From an uncultured Stenotrophomonas sp. (GTDB lineage Bacteria > Pseudomonadota > Gammaproteobacteria > Xanthomonadales > Xanthomonadaceae), in NCBI RefSeq assembly GCF_913778665.1, contig NZ_CAJYVQ010000010.1, positions 1-64,000 on the forward strand: a stretch of DNA of 64,000 bases. Direction: 5' to 3'. Positions 57,200 through 64,000 of the stretch are shown in pieces. Made by a program: the position numbers and the translations under genes. Below the pieces are notes generated by a model, which searched no databases, was not told where the DNA came from, and worked only from the letters and a program-made list of their open reading frames with translations. Position 1 is the stretch's first letter; the number at the start of each line of letters is the position of its first letter.

Positions 57200-58225
57200 A
57201 TGTCCGATTCCCCCGTCACCTCCCGCATCGTGCTGGCGTCGCGTCCGCAGGGGGCGCCGAGTGCGGCGAACTTCCGCTTGGAACAGGCAGCGTTGCCGGC
57301 ACTGGCCGATGGCGAGGTGCTGCTGCGCAACCGCTACCTGTCGCTGGACCCGTATATGCGTGGCCGCATGGACGAGGGGCCGTCGTACGCCGCGCCGGTG
57401 GCGGTGGGCGCGGTGATGGAAGGCCAGACCGTGGCCGAGGTGCTGCAGTCCAATGCCGAGGGCGTGGCCGCAGGTGAGCTGGTGCTGGCGCCGGGTGGCT
57501 GGCAGACCCACGCGGTGCTGCCGGCCAAGGCCCTGGGGCGTCGCCTCGAGCCAGCCGGATTGCCGCTGAGCACGGCGCTGGGCGTGTATGGCATGCCAGG
57601 GTTCACTGCGTATTCCAGCCTGCATGAGATCGCCCGCCTGAGGCCGGGCGAGACGCTGGTGGTCGCTGCCGCGACCGGTCCGGTGGGCGCAACCGTCGCG
57701 CAGCTGGCAAAGCTGCAGGGCGCGCGCGTGGTCGCCATCGCCGGTGGCGAAGCCAAGCGTGCCTACCTGCACACGCTGGGCATGGACGTGGCGCTGGATC
57801 ATCGCGCGGTCGACTTTGCCGAACAGCTGCGCGCAGCGGTGCCCGGTGGCATCGACGTGTATTTCGAGAACGTGGGCGGCCACGTGCTGGACGCGGTGCT
57901 GCCACTGCTCAACGACTTCGCCCGCATTCCCGTGTGCGGCACCATCGCCACCTACAACGTGCGCGGTGTTGAACAGCCCGGGCCGGACCGGCTGCCGGCC
58001 TTGTTCAGCCAGATCCTGCGTCAACGCCTGACCGTGCGCGGTTTCATCGTGCACGACTTCAACCATCTGTGGCCGGACTTCGAACGCGAGATGCCGCAGT
58101 GGCTGCGCGAGGGGCGCATCCAGTACCGCGAGGATGTGGTGCAGGGGCTGGAGAACGCACCGGAGGCGTTCTTCGGGCTGCTGAAGGGGCACAACTTCGG
58201 CAAGCTGGTGGTGAAGCTGGATTGA
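57200..58225 (+). CDS. NADP-dependent MDR-superfamily oxidoreductase (curcumin-reductase type)
   Basis: 341 residues. Zinc-less MDR of the leukotriene B4 dehydrogenase/CurA group: start ASRPQGAPS, then NRYLSLDPYMRGRM, cofactor loop AATGPVGATVAQLAKL (about 153-168), and IDVYFENVGGHVLDAVLPLL. Likely reduces the double bond of alpha,beta-unsaturated carbonyls using NADPH. Native substrate unknown. Single gene; ATG at 57200 chosen since upstream sequence is Arg-rich and not family-like. Confidence 0.9.
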   Translation: MSDSPVTSRIVLASRPQGAPSAANFRLEQAALPALADGEVLLRNRYLSLDPYMRGRMDEGPSYAAPVAVGAVMEGQTVAEVLQSNAEGVAAGELVLAPGGWQTHAVLPAKALGRRLEPAGLPLSTALGVYGMPGFTAYSSLHEIARLRPGETLVVAAATGPVGATVAQLAKLQGARVVAIAGGEAKRAYLHTLGMDVALDHRAVDFAEQLRAAVPGGIDVYFENVGGHVLDAVLPLLNDFARIPVCGTIATYNVRGVEQPGPDRLPALFSQILRQRLTVRGFIVHDFNHLWPDFEREMPQWLREGRIQYREDVVQGLENAPEAFFGLLKGHNFGKLVVKLD

Positions 58226-58230
58226 GTGTT

Positions 58231-58253
58231 CGCCGGGCATGGCCCGACGCTAC
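58231..58253 (-). repeat. SMAG palindrome
   Basis: Reverse-strand GTAG head with stem CGTCGGGC/GCCCGGCG around CAT, five bases after the oxidoreductase stop and in the convergent gap. Confidence 0.75.
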
Positions 58254-58286
58254 CGCTGGGCACGCCGGCCAGGTTCGGCGCCCACT

Positions 58287-59129
58287 TCAGGCAGGCGAGG
58301 CTTTTTCCCGGCGCAGCAGTTCGCGCTTGCGCGCCACGCCCCAGGCGTAGCCGGACAGGTCGCCGTCGCGGCGCACCACGCGGTGGCAGGGCACTGCCAC
58401 CGCCAGCGGATTGCTCGCGCACGCCCGCGCCACGGCACGGCTTGAACGGGGCGCGCCGATGCGCGCGGCGATGTCGGCATACGAGGCGGTCTGCCCACGA
58501 GGAATCTGCTGCAGGGCCTGCCACACGCGCTGCTGGAAGGCGGTGCCACGGATGTCCAGCGGTAGCGTCGCGCCACGGGTGGGATCCTCGACCAGGCCCA
58601 CCACCTGCGCCACCAGGTGTTCATAGCCGCTGTCGGCACCGATCAGTTCGGCCTTGCGGAAACGCTGTTGCAGTGACTGCAGCAGCGCTTCCGGATCATC
58701 GCCGAGCAGGATCGCGACGACACCGGTTGCGCTGTTGGCCACCAGCACGCTGCCCAGCGAACTTTCGGCGATGGCGAAGTGGATGACCTCGCCGCGACCA
58801 CCCGTGCGCCATTGCTTCGGCGTCATGCCCAGCAGCCGCGGCGCGTTTTCGTAGAAGCGCCCGCTGGAACCGAAGCCGGCATCGTGGAAGGCGTCGGTGA
58901 TGCGTTCCGACTGCTGCAGTCCGGTGCGCAGGCGGTCAGCGCGCAGGGCCGCGGCGTACTGCTTCGGGGTCAGCCCCGTGGCCTGCTTGAACAAGCGATG
59001 CAGCCGGGTCGGGCTGCAGCCGGCGAGGTCGGCCAGTTCCTGCAGCGAGGGCTCGTCCAGGCTGGCTTGCAGGTGGCGGCAGACCCGCTCGACGCGGGCA
59101 TCAAGGGTGGGGGAGGCAGTGCTGTCCAT
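58287..59129 (-). CDS. Ada-like AraC regulator/6-O-methylguanine-DNA methyltransferase
   Basis: 280 residues. N-terminal AraC helix-turn-helix pair (about 10-107, LADLAGCSPTRLHRLFKQAT), C-terminal methyltransferase (about 115-275) with active-site PCHR (Cys248) and RAVARACASNPLAVAVP. It repairs alkylated guanine by suicide transfer and probably activates genes. The N-terminal zinc domain of E. coli Ada (about 90 residues, methyl-phosphotriester sensor) is absent, so the regulatory trigger must differ. Confidence 0.9.
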   Translation of the reverse strand: MDSTASPTLDARVERVCRHLQASLDEPSLQELADLAGCSPTRLHRLFKQATGLTPKQYAAALRADRLRTGLQQSERITDAFHDAGFGSSGRFYENAPRLLGMTPKQWRTGGRGEVIHFAIAESSLGSVLVANSATGVVAILLGDDPEALLQSLQQRFRKAELIGADSGYEHLVAQVVGLVEDPTRGATLPLDIRGTAFQQRVWQALQQIPRGQTASYADIAARIGAPRSSRAVARACASNPLAVAVPCHRVVRRDGDLSGYAWGVARKRELLRREKASPA

Positions 59130-59262
59130 GGGCGGATTCTGGCACGGGCCGGTTCTGCGGAAACTCCGTTTCCTGTACCTGCTCGCGAGGCCTGGAAACG
59201 GAGTGTCGGCGCGGTCACGGCGCGGCATCGTGGCAGCCCTTTCATCGCCAGGAGAGCGCAAC

Positions 59263-60024
59263 ATGCGCCTGAACAACAAGATCGCCCTCATCACCGGTGC
59301 CAGCGCCGGCATTGGCCGCGCCAGTGCGCTGCGCTTCGCTGCCGAAGGTGCAAAGCTGGTGCTCAACGCACGGCGGCTGCAACCGCTGCAGGCGCTGGCC
59401 GAGCAGATCCGTGCCGCCGGCGGCGAGGTCGTGGTGCATGCTGCCGACGTGGCCGAGCCGGGCACGGCGCAGGCGCTGGTCGATCTGGCCCAGCAGTCAT
59501 TCGGAGGCTTGGACATCGCGCTCAACAATGCCGGCATGCTCGGCCCGGGCGTACCGGCGGCGGAGTTCCCGGTGGACGCCTGGCGCGAAGTGATGGCGAC
59601 CAATCTGGATGCCGCTTTCCACGCCGCACGCGCGCAGCTGCCGGCATTACTGGCACGCGGCGGTGGCTCGCTGGTATTTGTCGGCACCTTTGTTGGCCAT
59701 ACCGTGGGCTTCCCGGGCATGGCCGCCTACGCGTCGAGCAAGGCCGGGCTGATCGGCCTGAGCCAGGTGATCGCCGCCGAATACGGGTCGCAGGGCGTGC
59801 GCAGCAACGTGCTGTTGCCCGGTGGCACCGATACCGAAATGGGGCGTCAGGCCGCACCCACCGGCGATGCGCGTGATTTCGTTCGGTCGCTGCACGCACT
59901 GAAGCGGATGGCCGAGCCGGAGGAGATCGCCAGCGCGGCGCTGTTCCTGGCCAGTGATGAGAGCAGTTTCGTTACCGGTACCGCGATGCGCGTGGAGGGT
60001 GGAGTGTCGATCACCCGTACCTGA
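59263..60024 (+). CDS. Short-chain dehydrogenase/reductase
   Basis: 253 residues, Rossmann fold. Cofactor motif TGASAGIG (11-18), NNAG (88-91), catalytic Tyr156-x3-Lys160 in YASSK. The catalytic Ser position appears to be Thr142 in VGTFVGHT, an uncommon variant. Basic residues RR after the second strand favour NADP. AGGAG lies upstream. Substrate unknown. Divergent from the Ada-like gene, 133 bases apart. Confidence 0.88.
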   Translation: MRLNNKIALITGASAGIGRASALRFAAEGAKLVLNARRLQPLQALAEQIRAAGGEVVVHAADVAEPGTAQALVDLAQQSFGGLDIALNNAGMLGPGVPAAEFPVDAWREVMATNLDAAFHAARAQLPALLARGGGSLVFVGTFVGHTVGFPGMAAYASSKAGLIGLSQVIAAEYGSQGVRSNVLLPGGTDTEMGRQAAPTGDARDFVRSLHALKRMAEPEEIASAALFLASDESSFVTGTAMRVEGGVSITRT

Positions 60025-60030
60025 GCGGGG

Positions 60031-60516
60031 TCAGGACCGTGGCGCGTAGCGGATACCGCTGCTGGCCATGAAGCCCTTCGGATCGAAACGAGCCCAGGCT
60101 TCGCGCCAGTCGAACCGGGCGCGGCCCCCCGCCAGCTTGCGGCCCAGTGCCGCGCCCAGCGTGCGTTTCATGAACGCGACTTCGGCGTCGATCGCCGCTT
60201 GGGTCGGCCAGCCGTCCTGCAGTGCTGCGCCGGGCAGGTCGACGCCCATTGTCACCATCTCGAGCTGCTGCCCGTGGAAACACAGGCTGATCCCGGCAGG
60301 CGTGCCGCCGAGGCTGAGCCGGTGCAGGCTGAGCCAGACGTAGCCGGTGCCGACATCGCGCTCGCCATGCATCAGCGTGGCGAAGGCGGCACGCGCCTCA
60401 TCCTGTGACAGGGTGGGGCTGATCACTGTCGGCAGGTTGCCGAGCCGGATGCTGCCGTCGGCCGGATCGAGCAGCATCGGCACGGCGTGTGCTGCGTGCT
60501 GGGCAGAAGAGGGCAT
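60031..60516 (-). CDS. Hypothetical protein
   Basis: 161 residues, no signal peptide or membrane helix. Mixed alpha/beta, with WLSLHRLSLGGTPAGISLCF in the middle. Family not recognised. Starts at 60516 or at the Met 13 codons later are possible. It ends six bases from the convergent SDR gene. Confidence 0.6.
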   Translation of the reverse strand: MPSSAQHAAHAVPMLLDPADGSIRLGNLPTVISPTLSQDEARAAFATLMHGERDVGTGYVWLSLHRLSLGGTPAGISLCFHGQQLEMVTMGVDLPGAALQDGWPTQAAIDAEVAFMKRTLGAALGRKLAGGRARFDWREAWARFDPKGFMASSGIRYAPRS

Positions 60517-60675
60517 GGCGTACCGGTGGGCGTGGTGCCTCGGATTCTGGCTGCGCGTGGCTGCGGCGGCAAGCCAGAACCTGCACATGACGTTGGCGCA
60601 GGACTGACCTGCGGCTTACCCGGCAACCTCTAGCGTGGTGGCGACGTTGGCCTGCCGCCGACGAGGGAGTTTTCG

Positions 60676-60846
60676 ATGAACGAGCGAGACAAGGATCAGG
60701 ACCCGAAGCAGGGCATCCAGGAAAGCCGTCAGGACAGGAAGCAGGACGATGTGGCCAAGCAGCGGCCCGGGCAGGCCGATCAACAGGTGCGCGATGCGCA
60801 CTCGCGCAGTCCGCGGCGCAAGGACTGCGGCGAAAATCCAGAATGA
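60676..60846 (+). CDS. Small hydrophilic protein
   Basis: 56 residues with unusually high content of Asp, Gln, Lys and Arg and no hydrophobic stretch (QDRKQDDVAKQ and similar), so probably disordered. AGGGAG is seven bases before the ATG. No family recognised; small stress-related or disordered protein possible. Confidence 0.6.
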   Translation: MNERDKDQDPKQGIQESRQDRKQDDVAKQRPGQADQQVRDAHSRSPRRKDCGENPE

Positions 60847-60920
60847 ACCGGTCCCTGCAATCACGCTGGATATCAATGCGCCGGTTCCGGTACATCGGGG
60901 AACCGCCATCGCCTGCCGGG

Positions 60921-61355
60921 TCAGAGTGCGGTCTGAGTGATCTGGTAAGTACCGTCACGGGTGAAACCAAGTCGCAGCTTCATGGTGCTGCCGGCCACAA
61001 CGTCGAAACCTGCCTCGCGAAGGTGGGCGGTCCGGCTGACGATGCCGCACACGCCGGTGCCTGCAGGGCCGGCTCCCAGGATGTGCTTGCCGGAGGGAAC
61101 ATGCAGCGTCATGGTCTGCCCATTGTCGACATTTGCCGCCACTTTTCCGTCGACGTAGAAGGCGACAGGGCACTTGGATCCAGACAGGCCAACATCCCGG
61201 GTTACTACGACCGCTCCGGTATCGGCTGCGGGCTGGGCGTACGCGAAGATCTGGCTGGCCGGAACGGGCTTGGCCATTTCTGTCGCGATGGGGCGGGTGG
61301 CCGAGCATCCGGCAAGCACAGTGGCGATGGCGACAGCTGCAACAATTCCCTTCAT
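60921..61355 (-). CDS. Small lipoprotein, DUF2846-like
   Basis: 144 residues. Signal peptide with lipobox LAGC (cleavage before Cys17). Mature beta-rich domain [20 protein letters not shown] then [13 protein letters not shown], resembling small DUF2846-type envelope lipoproteins. Function unknown. Transcribed from near the tRNA-Ala terminator. Confidence 0.65.
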   Translation of the reverse strand: MKGIVAAVAIATVLAGCSATRPIATEMAKPVPASQIFAYAQPAADTGAVVVTRDVGLSGSKCPVAFYVDGKVAANVDNGQTMTLHVPSGKHILGAGPAGTGVCGIVSRTAHLREAGFDVVAGSTMKLRLGFTRDGTYQITQTAL

Positions 61356-61426
61356 GAGTGCTCCTGAAGTGGCGACGGCATGCCGTGGTGGCCTTTCACT
61401 GCATTATCACGAGCGCGACGCCAAAC

Positions 61427-61458
61427 AAAAAGCCCCAAGTAGGCTCTCGGGGCTTTTT
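61427..61458. terminator. Bidirectional terminator between the lipoprotein region and tRNA-Ala
   Basis: AAAAAGCCCC and GGGGCTTTTT arms around a 12-base loop. On the reverse strand it terminates the tRNA-Ala transcript; the symmetry lets it act in both directions. Confidence 0.85.
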
Positions 61459-61472
61459 GCATTCCTAGGTGG

Positions 61473-61548
<76 letters not shown>

Positions 61549-61561
61549 ACGGCAGGGCTTC

Positions 61562-61590
61562 AGTGTAGCCAAGTGGCTGCGCGTTGCCAA
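61562..61590 (-). promoter_or_regulatory. Promoter of tRNA-Ala
   Basis: Reverse strand: TTGGCA (61585-61590), 17-base spacer, TACACT (61562-61567), 14 bases upstream of the mature tRNA. Confidence 0.7.
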
Positions 61591-61781
61591 GCCGACCCAG
61601 GATGTGCCGGGCGAGGTGGCGTGAGGACGTGCAACTGTGCCGAAATCGCCCGGTCAGCCGGGCCCGGATGCTGCGCAACGAAATCGTAACAATTTGGGGG
61701 ATAATGGCCGCTTGCGCAGTTCTCCCCCCTTTTTGCCGCCCGGCTCGCGCAGGCCGCACGGACGCCTCCTCAGAGCATTGC

Positions 61782-64000
61782 ATGCCCTCCCATACCGATT
61801 CCCGACGCCTGTCGGGTCTGTCGCCTTCCCTTCTTTCCTTCCGCCGCCATCCGCTGGCGCTGGCCTGTGCCGGCCTGGCCCTGGTCGGCAGCTTCGGTGC
61901 CGCCGCGCAGGACAGCGCGCCGACTCCGACCGGCCTGGACACGATCACCGTGACCGCCGAACACCGTGAGCAGAACCTTCAGGAAGTGCCGGTCTCGGTC
62001 GGCGTGGTACAGGGTGAGCGCATGCGCGACTTCACCGCCGGCGGCGACGACACCCTGCTGGCACTGTCCGGCCGCGTGCCGAGCCTGTATGCGGAAACCA
62101 CCACCGGCCGCATCTTCCCGCGCTTCTACATCCGCGGCCTGGGCAACATCGACTTCTACCTGGGTGCCTCGCAGCCGGTGTCGATCATCCAGGACGACGT
62201 GGTGCTGGAACACGTGGTGCTGAAATCCAACCCGGTCTATGACGTGGACCAGGTGGAAGTGCTGCGCGGTCCGCAGGGTTCGCTGTTCGGCCGCAACACC
62301 ACCGCCGGCATCGTCAAGTTCGACACCCTGAAGCCGACCCAGGATTACACCGGCCGCGTCAGCGCCAGCTACGCGACCTATAACAGTGTGTCGATCGACG
62401 GCGGCTTCGGTGGCCCGATCAACGACGTCGCCTCGTTCCGCGTGTCGGCCCTGTACCAGCACCGCGACGACTACGTTGACAACACCTACCGCGGCCCGAG
62501 CGCCGACGGCACGGTCAGCCCGAAGAAGAACGCCATGGGCGGCTTCGACGACCGCAACGTGCGCGCGCAGCTGCTGCTGACCCCGAGCGACCAGTTCTCG
62601 ATCCTGGCCTCGGCCCACGCCCGTGACTACGAAGGTACTTCGACCCTGTTCCTGCGCGGCGCGCTGACCAAGGGCTCGAACAAGACCGACGTGCCGCGCG
62701 ACAAGGTCGCCTACGACGAGGCCGACAACAACCCGCAGGCCTACAAGACCTACGGCGGCTCGGTGAAGGCACGCTACGACTTCGGTGCGATCGACTTCAC
62801 CTCGATCACCGCCTACGAAACCACCTCCGGCTACAGCCGTGGCGATACCGACGGCGGCGCCGCGGTGAACTTCCCGGTCAACGGCGTGCCGAACGGCTAC
62901 GGCCAGTCGATGGGCCGCATCCGCGACCTGGACCAGTGGACCCAGGAATTCCGCCTGGCCAGCCATGACGACAGCGCGCTGCAGTGGCAGGCCGGCGCGT
63001 TCTACTTCAACGGCAGCGACACCACCGATTTCTATCAGCGCGCGTGGTTCCTGCAGGGCGCCGCACGCAACCCCAACAACTGGGTACGCCTGCGCAACAA
63101 GAACACCTCATGGGCTGGTTTCGGCCAGATCAGCTACGCCTTCACCGACAAGTTCACCGTCACCGCTGGCCTGCGCCAGACCAGGGACGAGAAGCACACC
63201 CGCCTGCTGAAGACCGCTGATACTGCTGCCGGCGTGGTCACCTACAAGGGCCGCACTGACGTCAAGATGTCCGATACCACGCCGAGCTGGGATCTGAGCG
63301 CGATGTATCAGATCACCCCGGACGTGAGCGTCTATGCGAAGGTCGCGCGCGGCTTCCGCGGCCCGACCATCCAGGGTCGTTCGGCAGTGTTCAATGCCGA
63401 CTTCACCACTGCCGATTCGGAGACCATCCTGTCCTGGGAGGCGGGCGTGAAGAGCAGCCTGTGGGACAACCGCCTGCGCCTGAACGCCACCGCGTTCACC
63501 TACACCGTCAACGACATCCAGCTCAACGGCAACGATTCGGACGGCAACGGTGTGCTGTTCAACGCCGACAAGGCCAAGGCCTACGGCTTCGAAGCCGACA
63601 TGGAACTGCGCCCGATCCCGAACCTGACCCTGAGCGCCGGCCTGAGCCTGCTGCACAGCGAGATCAGGGACAAGCGCGTGTACGCGCAGGTCTGCGGGCT
63701 CAACGGCCAGGTGGTATGCACCGTGAATGACCCGACCATCAAGGTCGGTGCCAACACCTTCGCGCAGATCGATGGCAACCCGCTGCCGAACGCACCGAAG
63801 TACAACGTCAACCTGGCCGCCCGCTACGACTTCCCGGTCAGCGACGCTGGCACCATGTTCGTGTCCACCGACTGGAACAAGCAGGGTTACACCAGCTTCG
63901 TGTTGTACGACAGCAAGGAGTTCAACTCCAAGGGTGACTTCGAGGGCGGCCTGAAGATCGGCTACTCGGGCAACTACGGTGCCTACGAAGTGGCGCTGTT
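61782..64000 (+). CDS. TonB-dependent receptor (3' end outside window)
   Basis: Outer-membrane beta-barrel importer; 739 residues are visible and no stop occurs before the window ends. Signal peptide (about 1-43), TonB-box-like LDTITVTA (about 52-59), plug domain (about 65-190, with VEVLRGPQGSLFGRNTTAGI), then barrel strands. Substrate cannot be told; the long extracellular loops and absence of neighbouring siderophore genes leave iron, sugars or others open. Divergent from the tRNA-Ala gene; a GATAAT box at 61700-61705 may be its -10. Confidence 0.93.
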   Translation, partial: MPSHTDSRRLSGLSPSLLSFRRHPLALACAGLALVGSFGAAAQDSAPTPTGLDTITVTAEHREQNLQEVPVSVGVVQGERMRDFTAGGDDTLLALSGRVPSLYAETTTGRIFPRFYIRGLGNIDFYLGASQPVSIIQDDVVLEHVVLKSNPVYDVDQVEVLRGPQGSLFGRNTTAGIVKFDTLKPTQDYTGRVSASYATYNSVSIDGGFGGPINDVASFRVSALYQHRDDYVDNTYRGPSADGTVSPKKNAMGGFDDRNVRAQLLLTPSDQFSILASAHARDYEGTSTLFLRGALTKGSNKTDVPRDKVAYDEADNNPQAYKTYGGSVKARYDFGAIDFTSITAYETTSGYSRGDTDGGAAVNFPVNGVPNGYGQSMGRIRDLDQWTQEFRLASHDDSALQWQAGAFYFNGSDTTDFYQRAWFLQGAARNPNNWVRLRNKNTSWAGFGQISYAFTDKFTVTAGLRQTRDEKHTRLLKTADTAAGVVTYKGRTDVKMSDTTPSWDLSAMYQITPDVSVYAKVARGFRGPTIQGRSAVFNADFTTADSETILSWEAGVKSSLWDNRLRLNATAFTYTVNDIQLNGNDSDGNGVLFNADKAKAYGFEADMELRPIPNLTLSAGLSLLHSEIRDKRVYAQVCGLNGQVVCTVNDPTIKVGANTFAQIDGNPLPNAPKYNVNLAARYDFPVSDAGTMFVSTDWNKQGYTSFVLYDSKEFNSKGDFEGGLKIGYSGNYGAYEVAL

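Overview
The window is GC-rich chromosomal DNA of a gamma-proteobacterium of the family Xanthomonadaceae, most likely Stenotrophomonas (S. maltophilia group). This rests on three things: the gene order tpiA-secG-tRNA-Leu-nuoA..N, then fMet tRNAs-rimP-nusA-infB-rbfA-truB-rpsO-pnp; protein sequences that read like Xanthomonas/Stenotrophomonas orthologues; and scattered GTAG-headed palindromes of the SMAG type (GTAG followed by a short hairpin) known from S. maltophilia. I see no prophage, insertion sequence, plasmid gene or CRISPR array.

Layout. 1-640: a repeat-rich intergenic region with a 106-bp-arm inverted repeat. 648-17047: tpiA, secG, a tRNA-Leu and the complete 14-gene complex I operon (nuoA-N), tightly packed with many ATGA or short overlaps. 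17051-26869: two initiator tRNAs, then the translation/RNA-decay cluster rimP-nusA-infB-rbfA-truB-rpsO-pnp, with its own promoters and terminators. 26913-34653: accessory genes (a ToxR/CadC-like regulator, a beta-lactamase-fold serine hydrolase, a TPR protein, a GH18 chitinase, a VOC protein and a three-gene PepSY/DUF3649/DUF3325 membrane cassette). 34852-42936: thrS-infC-rpmI-rplT-pheS-pheT-ihfA-merR-tRNA-Pro, a translation operon with at least three internal terminator-like structures. 43009-64000: single genes and short operons (phosphatase-like protein, GNAT, two DUF3011 proteins, racemase, LysE and SMR transporters with a TetR regulator, dxs, HNH nuclease, acyl-CoA dehydrogenase, lipocalin, oxidoreductase, Ada-like repair protein, SDR, lipoproteins), with tandem tRNA-Phe and a tRNA-Ala. 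The window ends inside a TonB-dependent receptor.

The most interesting regulatory signal is upstream of thrS. An eight-residue reading frame (MSTTTAPC) with three consecutive threonine codons is followed by two mutually exclusive hairpins, the second a classic terminator. This is the anatomy of ribosome-mediated attenuation, sensing charged tRNA-Thr and controlling thrS and probably the translation genes behind it. A second conditional terminator can be drawn between rplT and pheS. infC appears to start at the rare codon ATC, consistent with IF3 autoregulation. Other items worth attention are the long inverted repeat and its dispersed relatives, the U1-U72 mismatch of both initiator tRNAs, two paralogous 67-68 residue proteins bracketing a DUF3011 gene, and a perfect 22-bp-arm inverted repeat in front of the HNH nuclease gene.
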